A stretch of 64,000 bases of DNA. Origin: Streptomyces sp. NRRL S-646. Lineage in GTDB: Bacteria > Actinomycetota > Actinomycetes > Streptomycetales > Streptomycetaceae. The stretch is taken from the NCBI RefSeq assembly GCF_000720765.1, contig NZ_JODC01000015.1, positions 248,001-312,000 on the forward strand. The letters are read 5' to 3'. Below, in pieces: positions 26,923 through 35,642 of this stretch; position 1 is the first letter of the stretch, and the number at the start of each line of letters is the position of its first letter. The notes under the pieces were generated by a model. The model was not told the origin of the DNA. It did not search any database and worked only from the letters and a program-made list of their open reading frames with translations. Both the position numbers and the translations under genes were made by a program.

Positions 26923-27846
26923 TCACTGCTCCTGGTGGGAGAGGGCGCGGACGGTGCGGGACGGGCTGGGTCGGCCCAGTTGTTCGGCCATCCACACGCT
27001 GGTGGCGACGAGGCGGCCGAGGTCGACTCCGGTGTCGATGCCGAGGCCCTGAAGCATCCACACGAGGTCTTCGGTGGCGAGATTTCCGGTGGCGGACTTG
27101 GCGTACGGGCAGCCGCCCAGCCCGCCGGCGGAGGCGTCGACCGTGGTGACGCCGTGCTGGAGGGCGGCCAGGGTGTTGGCGAGGGCCTGGCCGTAGGTGT
27201 CGTGGAAGTGGACGCCCACCTTCTCGACGGGGACGTCGAGTTCGGTCAGCAGGGCGCGTACGTGGCCCGGGGTCGCCACCCCGATGGTGTCACCGAGGCT
27301 CAACTCGTCGCAGCCCATGTCGAGCAGCGCCCTGCAGACCCGGACCACCTGCGGGATCGGGACCGCTCCCTCCCAGGGGTCGCCGAAACACATGGAGAGG
27401 TAGCCGCGGACATGGACCTGCTGGGACTTGGCGCGGGCCACCACCGGCTCGAACATGGCCAGCGCCTCGTCCACCGTGCGGTTGAGGTTGGCCTTGGCGA
27501 AGGACTCGGTGGCGCTGGCGAACACCGCGACGCGACCGGCGCCGAGCGCCAGCGCGCGATCCAGGCCGCGTTCGTTGGGGACGAGAACCGGGAGGTCCAC
27601 CGGGAGATCGCTGATCTGCGGGAACAGCTGCTCCGCGTCGGCGAGTTGGGGCACCCACTTCGGATGCACGAAGCTCGTCGCCTCGATCGTCGTGAGCCCC
27701 GCCTCGGCCAGGCGGCGGACGAACTCCGCCTTCACCTCCGTCGGCACCGTCGACTTCTCGTTCTGCAGGCCGTCACGGGCGCCGACCTCGTGGATGCGGA
27801 CGCGGGCCGGCAGACCGGGGGCCGGTACGGCCATGGGCAGCGTCAT
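26923..27846 (-). CDS. hydroxymethylglutaryl-CoA lyase
   Basis: DRE-TIM enzyme (307 aa) cleaving HMG-CoA to acetyl-CoA and acetoacetate, last step of leucine degradation. [19 protein letters not shown] carries the metal and substrate residues; [24 protein letters not shown] and the catalytic Cys in [20 protein letters not shown] are present. It overlaps the carboxylase alpha gene by 4 nt. Confidence 0.95.
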   Translation of the reverse strand: MTLPMAVPAPGLPARVRIHEVGARDGLQNEKSTVPTEVKAEFVRRLAEAGLTTIEATSFVHPKWVPQLADAEQLFPQISDLPVDLPVLVPNERGLDRALALGAGRVAVFASATESFAKANLNRTVDEALAMFEPVVARAKSQQVHVRGYLSMCFGDPWEGAVPIPQVVRVCRALLDMGCDELSLGDTIGVATPGHVRALLTELDVPVEKVGVHFHDTYGQALANTLAALQHGVTTVDASAGGLGGCPYAKSATGNLATEDLVWMLQGLGIDTGVDLGRLVATSVWMAEQLGRPSPSRTVRALSHQEQ

Positions 27847-29783
27847 TTCTCCTCCTCCGCCGAGTTCTCGACCGGCGTGATGACGGCGAGCACCTGGTCC
27901 ATGGCGACCGTCGTGCCCGGCGTGACGTCCAGTTCGGCGACGGTGCCGGCGTGCGGGGCGGAGATGACGTGCTCCATCTTCATCGCCTCGACGACCAGCA
28001 GGCTCTGGCCGGCGCTCACCTCGTCACCGACGGCGACCTTCACCACCGTGACCGTGCCGGGCATCGGTGCGGTGAGCGAGTCGGCGCCCGCGTGCCGCGC
28101 GCCCGTGAGGGACGCGGCGACCGGGTCGTGGTCGCGCACGTGCCAGGCGTCGCCGTCGCGGCCGATCCAGTCGGCGGCGCGGTGGAAGGTGTGGCGGACG
28201 CCGTCGAGGGTGACGGAGACGGTGTCGTCGGTGAGGGTGTGGCTGCCGCGCGGCACGTACTCCACGGGGTCCTGCACCCGGAGGTGGAAGCCGACGGGCT
28301 TCGGCACCCCGCCCAGCCGCCAGCCGCTCGGCACGGAGAACGGGTCGGTCCAGCCTTCTCCGCGAGGCTCCAGGGCCTCCAGCCGCACGGCTGCCGCCGC
28401 CTCGTACACCTCCTCCGGCACGTCCGCGGAGACGAGGCCGTCCACCTCCCGCTCCACCAGCCCGGTGTCCAACTCGCCCGCGACGACGGCCGGATGGGCC
28501 AGCAGCCGCCGCAGGAACCCGGCGTTGGTCTGCACGCCCAGCGTCACCGTCTCCGCAAGGGCGGCCCGCAGCTTCCGGATCGCCGTCTCCCGGTCCGGCC
28601 CGTACGCGATCACCTTCGACAGCATCGGGTCGTACAGCGAACCGACCTCCGTGCCCTCGCTGAGCCCGGAGTCCGTGCGCACGCCCTCGCCCCGGGGCTC
28701 GTGGAGCCGCAGCACCGTGCCGCCGGAGGGGAGGAACCCACGCGCCGGGTCCTCCGCGCACACCCGCGCCTCGATCGCGTGCCCGGTCAGCGTGATGTCG
28801 CCCTGCTTGTACGGCAGTTGCTCACCGGCCGCCACTCGCAGCTGCCACTCCACCAGGTCGAGGCCTGTGATCAGCTCGGTGACCGGGTGCTCCACCTGGA
28901 GCCGGGTGTTCATCTCCATGAAGTAGTACGAGGACGGGTCGCCGCCCGGCACGATGAACTCCACCGTGCCCGCGCCCCGGTACCCGCACGAGCGGGCCGC
29001 CTGGACCGCCGCCTCGCCCATCGCGGCCCGGGTCTCCTCGTCGAGGAGCACGCTGGGCGCCTCCTCGATGATCTTCTGGTGCCGGCGCTGCAGCGAGCAC
29101 TCGCGCTCACCCAGGTGCACCACGTTCCCGTGGCCGTCCGCCAGCACCTGGATCTCGATGTGCCGGGGCCGGTCCACCCACCGCTCCACGAGGAGCGTGT
29201 CGTCGCCGAAGGAGGCGCGGGCCTCGCGGCGGGCGGCGGCGATCTCGTCCGCCAGCCTCTCCGCCTCCCGCACCAGCCGCATGCCCTTGCCGCCGCCGCC
29301 GGCCGACGGCTTCAGCAGCACCGGCATGCCGATCTCCCGGGCGGCGTCGGCGAGTTGGGTGTCGGAGAGCCCGCTGCCGCTGGACCCGGGGACGACCGGC
29401 ACCCCGGCCGCCTTCACCGTCTCCTTGGCGCGGATCTTGTCGCCCATGAGGGAGATGGCCTCCGCGGGCGGCCCGATGAAGACGAGCCCCGCGTCTGCGC
29501 ACGCGCGCGCGAAGCCGGCGTTCTCCGCGAGGAAGCCGTATCCGGGGTGGACGGCCTGGGCGCCGGTGCGGGCGGCGGCCTCCAGCAGCCGCTCCACCGA
29601 CAGATAGCTCTCGGCTGCGGGCGCCGGACCGATCCGTACCGCCGTGTCTGCCTCCCGGACGTGCCGTGCGTCGGCGTCGGCGTCGGAGAAGACGGCCACC
29701 GAGCGCACGCCCAGCGAGCGGAGCGTACGGATCACGCGGACGGCGATCTCGCCCCGGTTGGCCACGAGCACTGTGTCGAACAT
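27843..29783 (-). CDS. biotin-dependent acyl-CoA carboxylase alpha subunit
   Basis: Biotin carboxylase plus biotin carrier (646 aa), probably methylcrotonyl-CoA carboxylase alpha. ATG 29783 ([20 protein letters not shown]) follows GAGGGG; an in-frame start 15 nt earlier is less likely. ATP-grasp: [49 protein letters not shown]. The biotin lysine is in [14 protein letters not shown] near the C-terminus. It follows the carboxyltransferase gene by 11 bp and lies beside HMG-CoA lyase, which favours 3-methylcrotonyl-CoA over acetyl- or propionyl-CoA as substrate. Confidence 0.93.
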   Translation of the reverse strand: MFDTVLVANRGEIAVRVIRTLRSLGVRSVAVFSDADADARHVREADTAVRIGPAPAAESYLSVERLLEAAARTGAQAVHPGYGFLAENAGFARACADAGLVFIGPPAEAISLMGDKIRAKETVKAAGVPVVPGSSGSGLSDTQLADAAREIGMPVLLKPSAGGGGKGMRLVREAERLADEIAAARREARASFGDDTLLVERWVDRPRHIEIQVLADGHGNVVHLGERECSLQRRHQKIIEEAPSVLLDEETRAAMGEAAVQAARSCGYRGAGTVEFIVPGGDPSSYYFMEMNTRLQVEHPVTELITGLDLVEWQLRVAAGEQLPYKQGDITLTGHAIEARVCAEDPARGFLPSGGTVLRLHEPRGEGVRTDSGLSEGTEVGSLYDPMLSKVIAYGPDRETAIRKLRAALAETVTLGVQTNAGFLRRLLAHPAVVAGELDTGLVEREVDGLVSADVPEEVYEAAAAVRLEALEPRGEGWTDPFSVPSGWRLGGVPKPVGFHLRVQDPVEYVPRGSHTLTDDTVSVTLDGVRHTFHRAADWIGRDGDAWHVRDHDPVAASLTGARHAGADSLTAPMPGTVTVVKVAVGDEVSAGQSLLVVEAMKMEHVISAPHAGTVAELDVTPGTTVAMDQVLAVITPVENSAEEEK

Positions 29784-29794
29784 GGGTCCCCTCC

Positions 29795-31411
29795 TCACAT
29801 CCGGAAGACGCCGAACTGGGGCTCACCCAGCGGCGCGTTGGCACAGGCGGTCAGCGCGAGTCCCAGCACCTGGCGGGTCTCCAGCGGGTCGATCACGCCG
29901 TCGTCCCAGAGGCGGGCGGTGGCGTAGTAGGCGTTGCCCTGGCGCTCGTACTGCTGCCGGATCGGCGCCTTGAAGGTCTCCTCGTCCTCCGTGGGCCACT
30001 CCTCGCCCCGCGCCTCCAGCTGGTCACGCTTGACGGTCGCGAGGACGGAGGCGGCCTGCTCGCCGCCCATGACGGAGATCTTGGCGCCGGGCCACATCCA
30101 CAGGAAGCGGGGCGAGTAGGCCCGCCCGCACATCGAGTAGTTGCCCGCGCCGTACGAGCCGCCGACCACGACCGTCAGCTTCGGCACGCGGGTGCAGGCC
30201 ACGGCCGTCACCATCTTCGCGCCGTGCTTCGCGATGCCGCCCGCCTCGTAGTCCCTGCCGACCATGAAGCCCGAGATGTTCTGCAGGAACACCAGCGGAA
30301 TGCCGCGCTGGTCGCAGAGCTCGATGAAATGGGCGCCCTTCTGGGCGGACTCGGAGAACAGGATGCCGTTGTTGGCGACGATCCCGACCGGGTGGCCGTG
30401 GATCCGGGCGAACCCGGTGACCAGGGTCTGCCCGAACTCCGCCTTGAACTCCGCGAAACGGGAGCCGTCCACCACGCGCGCGATGATCTCGCGGACGTCG
30501 TACGGGGTGCGGGGATCGACCGGCACCGCGCCGTAGAGGCCGTACGGATCCACCTTGGGCTCTGCGACCGTCGCGACCTCCCAGGGCAGTGCCCCGCGCG
30601 CGGGGAGCGTGGCGGCGATGTTCCGCACGATCCTGAGCGCGTGCGCGTCGTCCTCGGCCAGGTGGTCCGTCACGCCGGAGACCCGGGAGTGCACCTCGCC
30701 GCCGCCCAGCTCCTCGGCGGTCACCACTTCACCGGTGGCGGCCTTCACCAGGGGCGGCCCGCCAAGGAAGATCGTGCCCTGGTTGCGGACGATGACCGCC
30801 TCGTCGCTCATCGCCGGGACATACGCCCCGCCGGCCGTGCACGACCCGAGGACCGCGGCGATCTGCGGGATCCCCGCTCCGGACATCCGCGCCTGGTTGT
30901 AGAAGATCCGCCCGAAGTGCTCCCGGTCCGGGAAGACCTCGTCCTGCATGGGCAGGAAGGCGCCCCCGGAGTCGACCAGGTAGATGCACGGCAGGTGGTT
31001 CTCCAGGGCCACCTCCTGGGCGCGCAGGTGCTTCTTCACGGTCATCGGGTAGTACGTGCCGCCCTTGACGGTGGCGTCGTTGGCGACGACCACGCACTCG
31101 CGCCCACTGACCCGCCCGATGCCCGCGACGACCCCGGCGGCCGGGGCGGCCCCCTCGTACATCCCGTCGGCGGCCAGCGGTGCCAGCTCCAGGAACGGTG
31201 AGCCCGGGTCGAGCAGCGTGTCCACCCGGTCCCTCGGCAGCAGCTTCCCGCGCGCGGTGTGCCTGGCCCGCGCCTTCTCGCCGCCGCCGAGCCGGGCCGC
31301 GGCCAGCTTGCCGCGCAGCTCCTCGACGAGCGCGCGGTGCGCCGCCTCGTTGGCCCGCCAGGCCTCCGACGCGGGGTCTGCCGCGCTCGTCAGCTCCGGT
31401 GCCTCGTGCAT
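29795..31411 (-). CDS. acyl-CoA carboxylase beta (carboxyltransferase) subunit
   Basis: Carboxyltransferase (538 aa) with two crotonase-like halves, forming the (probable) methylcrotonyl-CoA carboxylase with the adjacent alpha subunit. [57 protein letters not shown], and in the second half [20 protein letters not shown] and [19 protein letters not shown], the last two typical of MCC beta. First gene of the operon; the twin operator 31441-31484 lies directly upstream. Confidence 0.94.
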   Translation of the reverse strand: MHEAPELTSAADPASEAWRANEAAHRALVEELRGKLAAARLGGGEKARARHTARGKLLPRDRVDTLLDPGSPFLELAPLAADGMYEGAAPAAGVVAGIGRVSGRECVVVANDATVKGGTYYPMTVKKHLRAQEVALENHLPCIYLVDSGGAFLPMQDEVFPDREHFGRIFYNQARMSGAGIPQIAAVLGSCTAGGAYVPAMSDEAVIVRNQGTIFLGGPPLVKAATGEVVTAEELGGGEVHSRVSGVTDHLAEDDAHALRIVRNIAATLPARGALPWEVATVAEPKVDPYGLYGAVPVDPRTPYDVREIIARVVDGSRFAEFKAEFGQTLVTGFARIHGHPVGIVANNGILFSESAQKGAHFIELCDQRGIPLVFLQNISGFMVGRDYEAGGIAKHGAKMVTAVACTRVPKLTVVVGGSYGAGNYSMCGRAYSPRFLWMWPGAKISVMGGEQAASVLATVKRDQLEARGEEWPTEDEETFKAPIRQQYERQGNAYYATARLWDDGVIDPLETRQVLGLALTACANAPLGEPQFGVFRM

Positions 31412-31440
31412 CCTGCGGTCCCCTCACCCAGTGGTCGACT

Positions 31441-31456
31441 GTTAATGAGCGTTAAC
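31441..31456. promoter_or_regulatory. TetR-type operator, site 1
   Basis: GTTAATGAGCGTTAAC, an inverted repeat fitting GTTAAYGANCGYTAAC with site 2. It is 30 bp upstream of the carboxylase start and lies between it and the divergent TetR gene. Confidence 0.8.
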
Positions 31457-31468
31457 CATTTCCTTCAG

Positions 31469-31484
31469 GTTAACGACCGCTAAC
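31469..31484. promoter_or_regulatory. TetR-type operator, site 2
   Basis: GTTAACGACCGCTAAC, the second inverted repeat, 28 bp centre-to-centre from site 1 and 22 bp upstream of the TetR start. The pair suggests two regulator dimers controlling both directions. Confidence 0.8.
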
Positions 31485-31506
31485 CTCCCTGTCTAGAATT
31501 GCTTCC

Positions 31507-32103
31507 ATGGCCACCAGAACCGACGCCCCCACCCGCCGCGAGCAGATCCTCAAGGAGGCCGCGCGGCTCTTCGCCGAGCGCGGTTTCCACGGGGTCGGAG
31601 TCGACGAGATAGGTGCCGCCGTCGGCATCAGCGGCCCCGGTCTCTACCGCCACTTCGCGGGCAAGGACGCGATGCTCGCCGAGCTGCTGGTGGGGATCAG
31701 CGGCCAGCTGCTGACCGGTGCCAAGCGGCGCCTGGCGGAGGCGGACGGTGGTCCTGCGGACGCGGTCCTCGACTCGCTCATCGAGGGGCACATCGACTTC
31801 GCGCTCGACGACCGCCCCCTGATCACCCTGCACGACCGCGAGCTGGACCGCCTCCGGGACAGCGACCGCAAGCTGGTGCGGCAGTTGCAGCGGCAGTACG
31901 TCGAGTTGTGGGTGGAGGTGCTGAGGGAGGTCTATCCGGGTATCGCGGAACCCGCCGCCCGCTCCGCCGTGCACTCGGTCTTCGGCCTCCTGAACTCGAC
32001 CCCGCACCTGGGCCGCCCCGGCTCGCTCCCGGGCCGCGGGGCGACGGCGGAGCTGCTGCACCGGATGGCGCGGGGGGCCTTCGCGGCGGCCGCGGCGGAG
32101 TGA
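31507..32103 (+). CDS. TetR-family regulator of the acyl-CoA operon
   Basis: TetR repressor (198 aa) with N-terminal HTH (REQILKEAARLFAERGFHGV; IGAAVGISGPGLYRHFAGKD) and an all-helical ligand domain that probably senses an acyl-CoA. It is transcribed away from the carboxylase operon, with the twin inverted repeats between, so auto-control and control of leucine/branched-chain catabolism are likely. Ligand is not visible from sequence. Confidence 0.92.
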   Translation: MATRTDAPTRREQILKEAARLFAERGFHGVGVDEIGAAVGISGPGLYRHFAGKDAMLAELLVGISGQLLTGAKRRLAEADGGPADAVLDSLIEGHIDFALDDRPLITLHDRELDRLRDSDRKLVRQLQRQYVELWVEVLREVYPGIAEPAARSAVHSVFGLLNSTPHLGRPGSLPGRGATAELLHRMARGAFAAAAAE

Positions 32104-32271
32104 CGAGCGTTACGGCTGGAGGCCTCTGGACGTCATTCGTACTCGCCGGTACGGTTGTTTCTGAGCAAGCGCTTAGCCACTGTGGGCCGCAACCATCAAT
32201 TGAGGAACCCAGGCGGCGAGCAACCACGTACGCGAGAGCGGCGCCGGTTTAGGCGCAGAGAGGGGCCGGCG

Positions 32272-33429
32272 GTGCGCCGTACGGTGTTCAACGAGGACCA
32301 CGAGGCGTTCCGGGAGACCCTCCGGGCCTTCATCGAGGCCGAGGTCGTTCCTGTCTACGACGAGTGGTTCGCCGCGGGCCAGGCGCCGCGCGACTTCTAC
32401 TACAAGCTCGCCGAGCTCGGCATCTTCGGCATCCGCGTGGACGAGGAGTACGGCGGCGCCGGCATCGACTCGTACAAGTTCGAGGCCGTGATGTACGAGG
32501 AGACCGCGCGCGCGGGCGTGCAGTTCGGCGGCTCCGGCGTGCACGTGCTGCTCGGCCTGCCGTACATCAAGATGCTCGCCAGCGACGAGCAGAAGAAGCG
32601 CTTCCTGCCGAAGTTCGTCTCCGGTGAGGAGATGTGGGCCCTGGCGATGACCGAGCCGGGCACCGGCTCCGACCTCGCGGGCATGAAGACCACCGCCAAG
32701 CTGAGCGAGGACGGCACGCACTACGTCCTCAACGGCTCCAAGACCTTCATCACCGGCGGCGTGCACGCCGACCGTGTGATCGTCTGCGCCCGCACCTCCG
32801 CGCCCACCGCCGAGGACCGCCGCTTCGGCATCTCCCTGTTCGCCGTGGACACCAAGTCCGAGGGCTACTCCATCGGCCGCAAGCTCGACAAGCTCGGCCT
32901 GAAGACCTCCGACACCGCCGAGCTGGCGTTCGTCGACGTGAAGGTTCCGGTCGAGGACCTGCTCGGCGAGGAGAACAAGGGCTTCTACTACCTGGGCCAC
33001 AACCTCGCCTCCGAGCGCTGGGGCATCGCCTTCGGTGCCTACGCGCAGGCCAAGGCCGCCGTGCGGTTCGCCAAGGAGTACGTCCAGGAGCGCACCGTCT
33101 TCGGCAAGCCCGTCGCGTCCTTCCAGAACACCAAGTTCGAGCTGGCGGCCTGCCAGGCCGAGGTGGACGCCGCGGAAGCGGTCGCCGACCGCGCGCTCGA
33201 AGCCCTCGACGCCGGTGAGCTGACGCCCGCCGAGGCCGCCTCCGCCAAGCTGTTCTGCACCGAGGTCGCGCACCGCGTCATCGACCGCTGCCTCCAGCTG
33301 CACGGCGGCTACGGCTTCATGAACGAGTACCCGATCGCTCGCCTGTACGCGGACAACCGCGTCAACCGCATCTACGGCGGCACCAGCGAGATCATGAAGA
33401 CGATCATCGCCAAGGACATGGGCCTGTAA
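32272..33429 (+). CDS. acyl-CoA dehydrogenase (second copy)
   Basis: 385-aa ACAD with GTG start at 32272 after AGAGAGGGG. Motifs: ALAMTEPGTGSDLAGMKTTA, FITGGVHADRVIVCARTS, and RCLQLHGGYGFMNEYPIARL with YGGTSEIMKTIIAKDMGL. This paralogue resembles medium/long-chain ACADs and precedes a thioesterase, so it may serve fatty-acyl rather than isovaleryl substrates. The upstream 168 bp contains an AAGCGCTT palindrome (32167-32174) that may be part of a regulator site. Confidence 0.93.
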   Translation: MRRTVFNEDHEAFRETLRAFIEAEVVPVYDEWFAAGQAPRDFYYKLAELGIFGIRVDEEYGGAGIDSYKFEAVMYEETARAGVQFGGSGVHVLLGLPYIKMLASDEQKKRFLPKFVSGEEMWALAMTEPGTGSDLAGMKTTAKLSEDGTHYVLNGSKTFITGGVHADRVIVCARTSAPTAEDRRFGISLFAVDTKSEGYSIGRKLDKLGLKTSDTAELAFVDVKVPVEDLLGEENKGFYYLGHNLASERWGIAFGAYAQAKAAVRFAKEYVQERTVFGKPVASFQNTKFELAACQAEVDAAEAVADRALEALDAGELTPAEAASAKLFCTEVAHRVIDRCLQLHGGYGFMNEYPIARLYADNRVNRIYGGTSEIMKTIIAKDMGL

Positions 33430-33475
33430 GGCCCAGGAAACCCCAAGAAATCACTGGCGGGTACAACTGTCTGCC

Positions 33476-34351
33476 ATGAGCCAGGCACTACAGGGCCTCC
33501 TCGATCTGCTCGACCTCGAGCAGATCGAGGAGGACATCTTCCGCGGCCAGTCCCGGTCCGCCGTCGTTCCCCGCGTCTTCGGCGGACAGGTCGCGGCCCA
33601 GGCGCTGGTCGCCGCCGGTCGCACGGTCCCCGCGGACCGGCACGCCCACTCGCTGCACGCGTACTTCCTGCGCCCCGGCGACCCCGGCGCACCGATCGTC
33701 TACCAGGTCGACCGCATCCGGGACGGCCGCTCCTTCACCACCCGCCGGGTGGTCGCCGTCCAGCACGGCAAGCCGATCTTCCATCTGTCGGCCTCCTTCC
33801 AGACGGACGAGGACGGCCTCGACCACCAGACGCCGATGCCCGCGGCGCCCGACCCGGCCACGCTGCCCACCTCCCACGAGCGGCTGCGCGGCTACGGCCA
33901 CCTCGACCCCGCGGTGGTGGAGAAGTTCCTGGAGGCGCGCGAGGCCGTCGACCTGCGCTACGTCGAGGAGCCGCCGTACGGGAAGTTCGGCGAGCCGCGG
34001 GAGCCGCACTCCCAGGTGTGGTTCCGCACCAACGGCAAGCTCGACGACGACCCCCTGCTGCATGTCGTCCTCGCCACCTACGTCTCGGACATGACCCTGC
34101 TCGACTCGGTGCTGCTCGCGCACGGCCGGGGCGGCTGGGCCGTCGGCGACGTGGTCGGAGCCTCGCTCGACCACGCCATGTGGTTCCACCGGCCCTTCCG
34201 CGCCGACGAATGGCTGCTCTACGACCAGGAGTCGCCGACGAGCCACGGCGGCCGCGGACTCGGCCAGGCCCGTATCTACACCCAGGACGGGCAGCTGGCC
34301 ATCTCGGTGATCCAGGAAGGGCTGGTCCGGGTCCCACGCGAACTCGGTTGA
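33476..34351 (+). CDS. tesB: acyl-CoA thioesterase II (TesB)
   Basis: Double-hotdog thioesterase (291 aa) hydrolysing acyl-CoA. N-terminal hotdog: RVFGGQVAAQALVAAGRTVP, HSLHAYFLRPGD, DGRSFTTRRVVAVQHGKPIF; C-terminal hotdog: YVSDMTLLDSVLLAHGRG and ASLDHAMWFHRPFRADEWLL, with YDQESPTSHGGRGLGQARIY. The end VRVPRELG is typical for Actinobacteria. It follows the acyl-CoA dehydrogenase by 46 bp and may be in its transcript. Confidence 0.95.
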   Translation: MSQALQGLLDLLDLEQIEEDIFRGQSRSAVVPRVFGGQVAAQALVAAGRTVPADRHAHSLHAYFLRPGDPGAPIVYQVDRIRDGRSFTTRRVVAVQHGKPIFHLSASFQTDEDGLDHQTPMPAAPDPATLPTSHERLRGYGHLDPAVVEKFLEAREAVDLRYVEEPPYGKFGEPREPHSQVWFRTNGKLDDDPLLHVVLATYVSDMTLLDSVLLAHGRGGWAVGDVVGASLDHAMWFHRPFRADEWLLYDQESPTSHGGRGLGQARIYTQDGQLAISVIQEGLVRVPRELG

Positions 34352-34382
34352 TACGGTCCCGCCGCCGCGCCGGGATGGGCCC

Positions 34383-34610
34383 ATGAGTGAATCGTGGAAC
34401 TGGCGGGGCGGGCGGATCCGGGGCGCATTCCTCGAGGCGGCGGACACCGTCTCCGAGCTGCTCGCCGAGCCCGCCGTGGCGGCGGCCTGGAACGAACCCA
34501 GCGTGCTCGAGGACTTCGGCGTGCGCGGCCTCGCCGGGCACACGGCTCTGCGCGCGCGTGCGTGAGGCGCTGGAACGGCTGCGGGCCGAGGTTGACTTCC
34601 CCAAGAAGCG
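34383..34610 (+). pseudogene. remnant of mycothiol-dependent DinB-like gene
   Basis: The first 55 residues (MSESWNWRGGRIRGAFLEAA, TVSELLAEPAVAAAWNEPSV, LEDFGVRGLAGH) match the N-terminal part of the maleylpyruvate-isomerase/DinB mycothiol-dependent family, which is usually over 200 aa. The frame stops at 34563-34565 with unrelated residues, and a fragment reading REALERLRAEVDF appears in another frame directly after it, as if an internal deletion joined a later part of the gene out of frame. A terminator hairpin follows. Family assignment is tentative. Confidence 0.55.
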
Positions 34611-34613
34611 GGT

Positions 34614-34637
34614 GGGCCCAGGTTCGCACCTGGGCCC
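34614..34637. terminator. 10-bp perfect hairpin between convergent units
   Basis: GGGCCCAGGT (34614-34623) and ACCTGGGCCC (34628-34637) around TCGC. It separates the tesB/remnant side from the convergent phosphatase gene. Nothing else was seen from 34638 to 34731. Confidence 0.78.
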
Positions 34638-34731
34638 GGGAACTCGCCGGTGTGGCGTCTGCACCGGTATGCCGCTCAAGGCATTGCGGTGATCTTGCCT
34701 TCGCCCGGTCGGAAGATGATCATTGGGCGGG

Positions 34732-35529
34732 TCACTGCAGGCCCGCCTCCGCCAGCAGGTACGCCGTCATCGGGTCGTAGTGGCGTGGGCTCGGCACATG
34801 GTCGTCGAGCGGGACCGTCACCTGTACGGTGCCCTCGGCCTCGGCGAGGAAGAGCGCCGGGTCGTTGCAGTCGGCGTAGCCGACGGAGTCGACGCCGTGC
34901 TGGCCGGCGTAGCCCGCCCAGCCGTGGTCGGCCACGACCAGGTCGGGCAGCGGGCGGCCCTCCTCCTCGAGTGCCGTGAGGATCGCCTTCATCGGCTCGC
35001 CGGAGTGCGTGTGCCACAGGGTGGCGCCGTGCTCCAGGACCGCCACGTCCGCGAGCTGCCAGACGTACCCCTCGTCGGTCTGCAAGCCCTCCGGGATCAC
35101 CACGATCTCGCAGCCGGCTGAGCGCAGCGCGGCCGCCGTGGCGCGGTGCACGTCGAGCAGGCCGCCCGGGTGGCCGGTCGCGAACAGCACCCGCTGCTGC
35201 CCATCGGCCGCCTTGCGCAGCCGGGCCGCCATCCGCTCCAGACCGCCCACCGTCAGCTCGGGATCGATGGTGTCCTGGCCGTACCGGTACTCGGGGTCGT
35301 CGTTCACCCCCACCCGCTCCGCCATCACCGCGAGCACGTCCTGCTCGTCGGTCCACCGGTCGCCGAGTTCCAGGCCGAGCCAGAAGTTGCGGACGCCGTT
35401 CGCGAGCTGGCGGTAGTGGGAGAGGTTGTTCTCGCGCGGGGTGGCGACGTCGCCCGCGATGCGGGTCTTCACGAGGTGCTCGACGAGCTCGGCGCGGCTG
35501 GGTGTCCCGGGTATCGGCATGAAACCCAT
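34732..35529 (-). CDS. conserved actinobacterial protein, annotated phosphatase-like
   Basis: 265-aa soluble protein starting MGFMPIPGTPSRAELVEHLV (ATG 35529; an internal ATG at 35520 is an equally good start). Features: FATGHPGGLLDVHRATAAAL, VIPEGLQTDEGYVWQLADVA, HGATLWHTHSGEPMKAILTA, DLVVADHGWAGYAGQHGVDS. His/Asp-rich segments suggest a metal-dependent hydrolase or sugar-phosphate-like domain. Homologues in Streptomyces are often named phosphatase without evidence known to me. It is downstream of the PucR gene in the same orientation. Confidence 0.7.
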   Translation of the reverse strand: MGFMPIPGTPSRAELVEHLVKTRIAGDVATPRENNLSHYRQLANGVRNFWLGLELGDRWTDEQDVLAVMAERVGVNDDPEYRYGQDTIDPELTVGGLERMAARLRKAADGQQRVLFATGHPGGLLDVHRATAAALRSAGCEIVVIPEGLQTDEGYVWQLADVAVLEHGATLWHTHSGEPMKAILTALEEEGRPLPDLVVADHGWAGYAGQHGVDSVGYADCNDPALFLAEAEGTVQVTVPLDDHVPSPRHYDPMTAYLLAEAGLQ

Positions 35530-35642
35530 TGTGAGGCAGGCGACTGTCCGATTCCCTGGCGTCCGGCGCGCTGGGACGCGAGTCACGTACTCAGCGACAT
35601 GGGCCTGCGTACCTATTGCTGCCGTACCTGTTCCCCTCGTAT

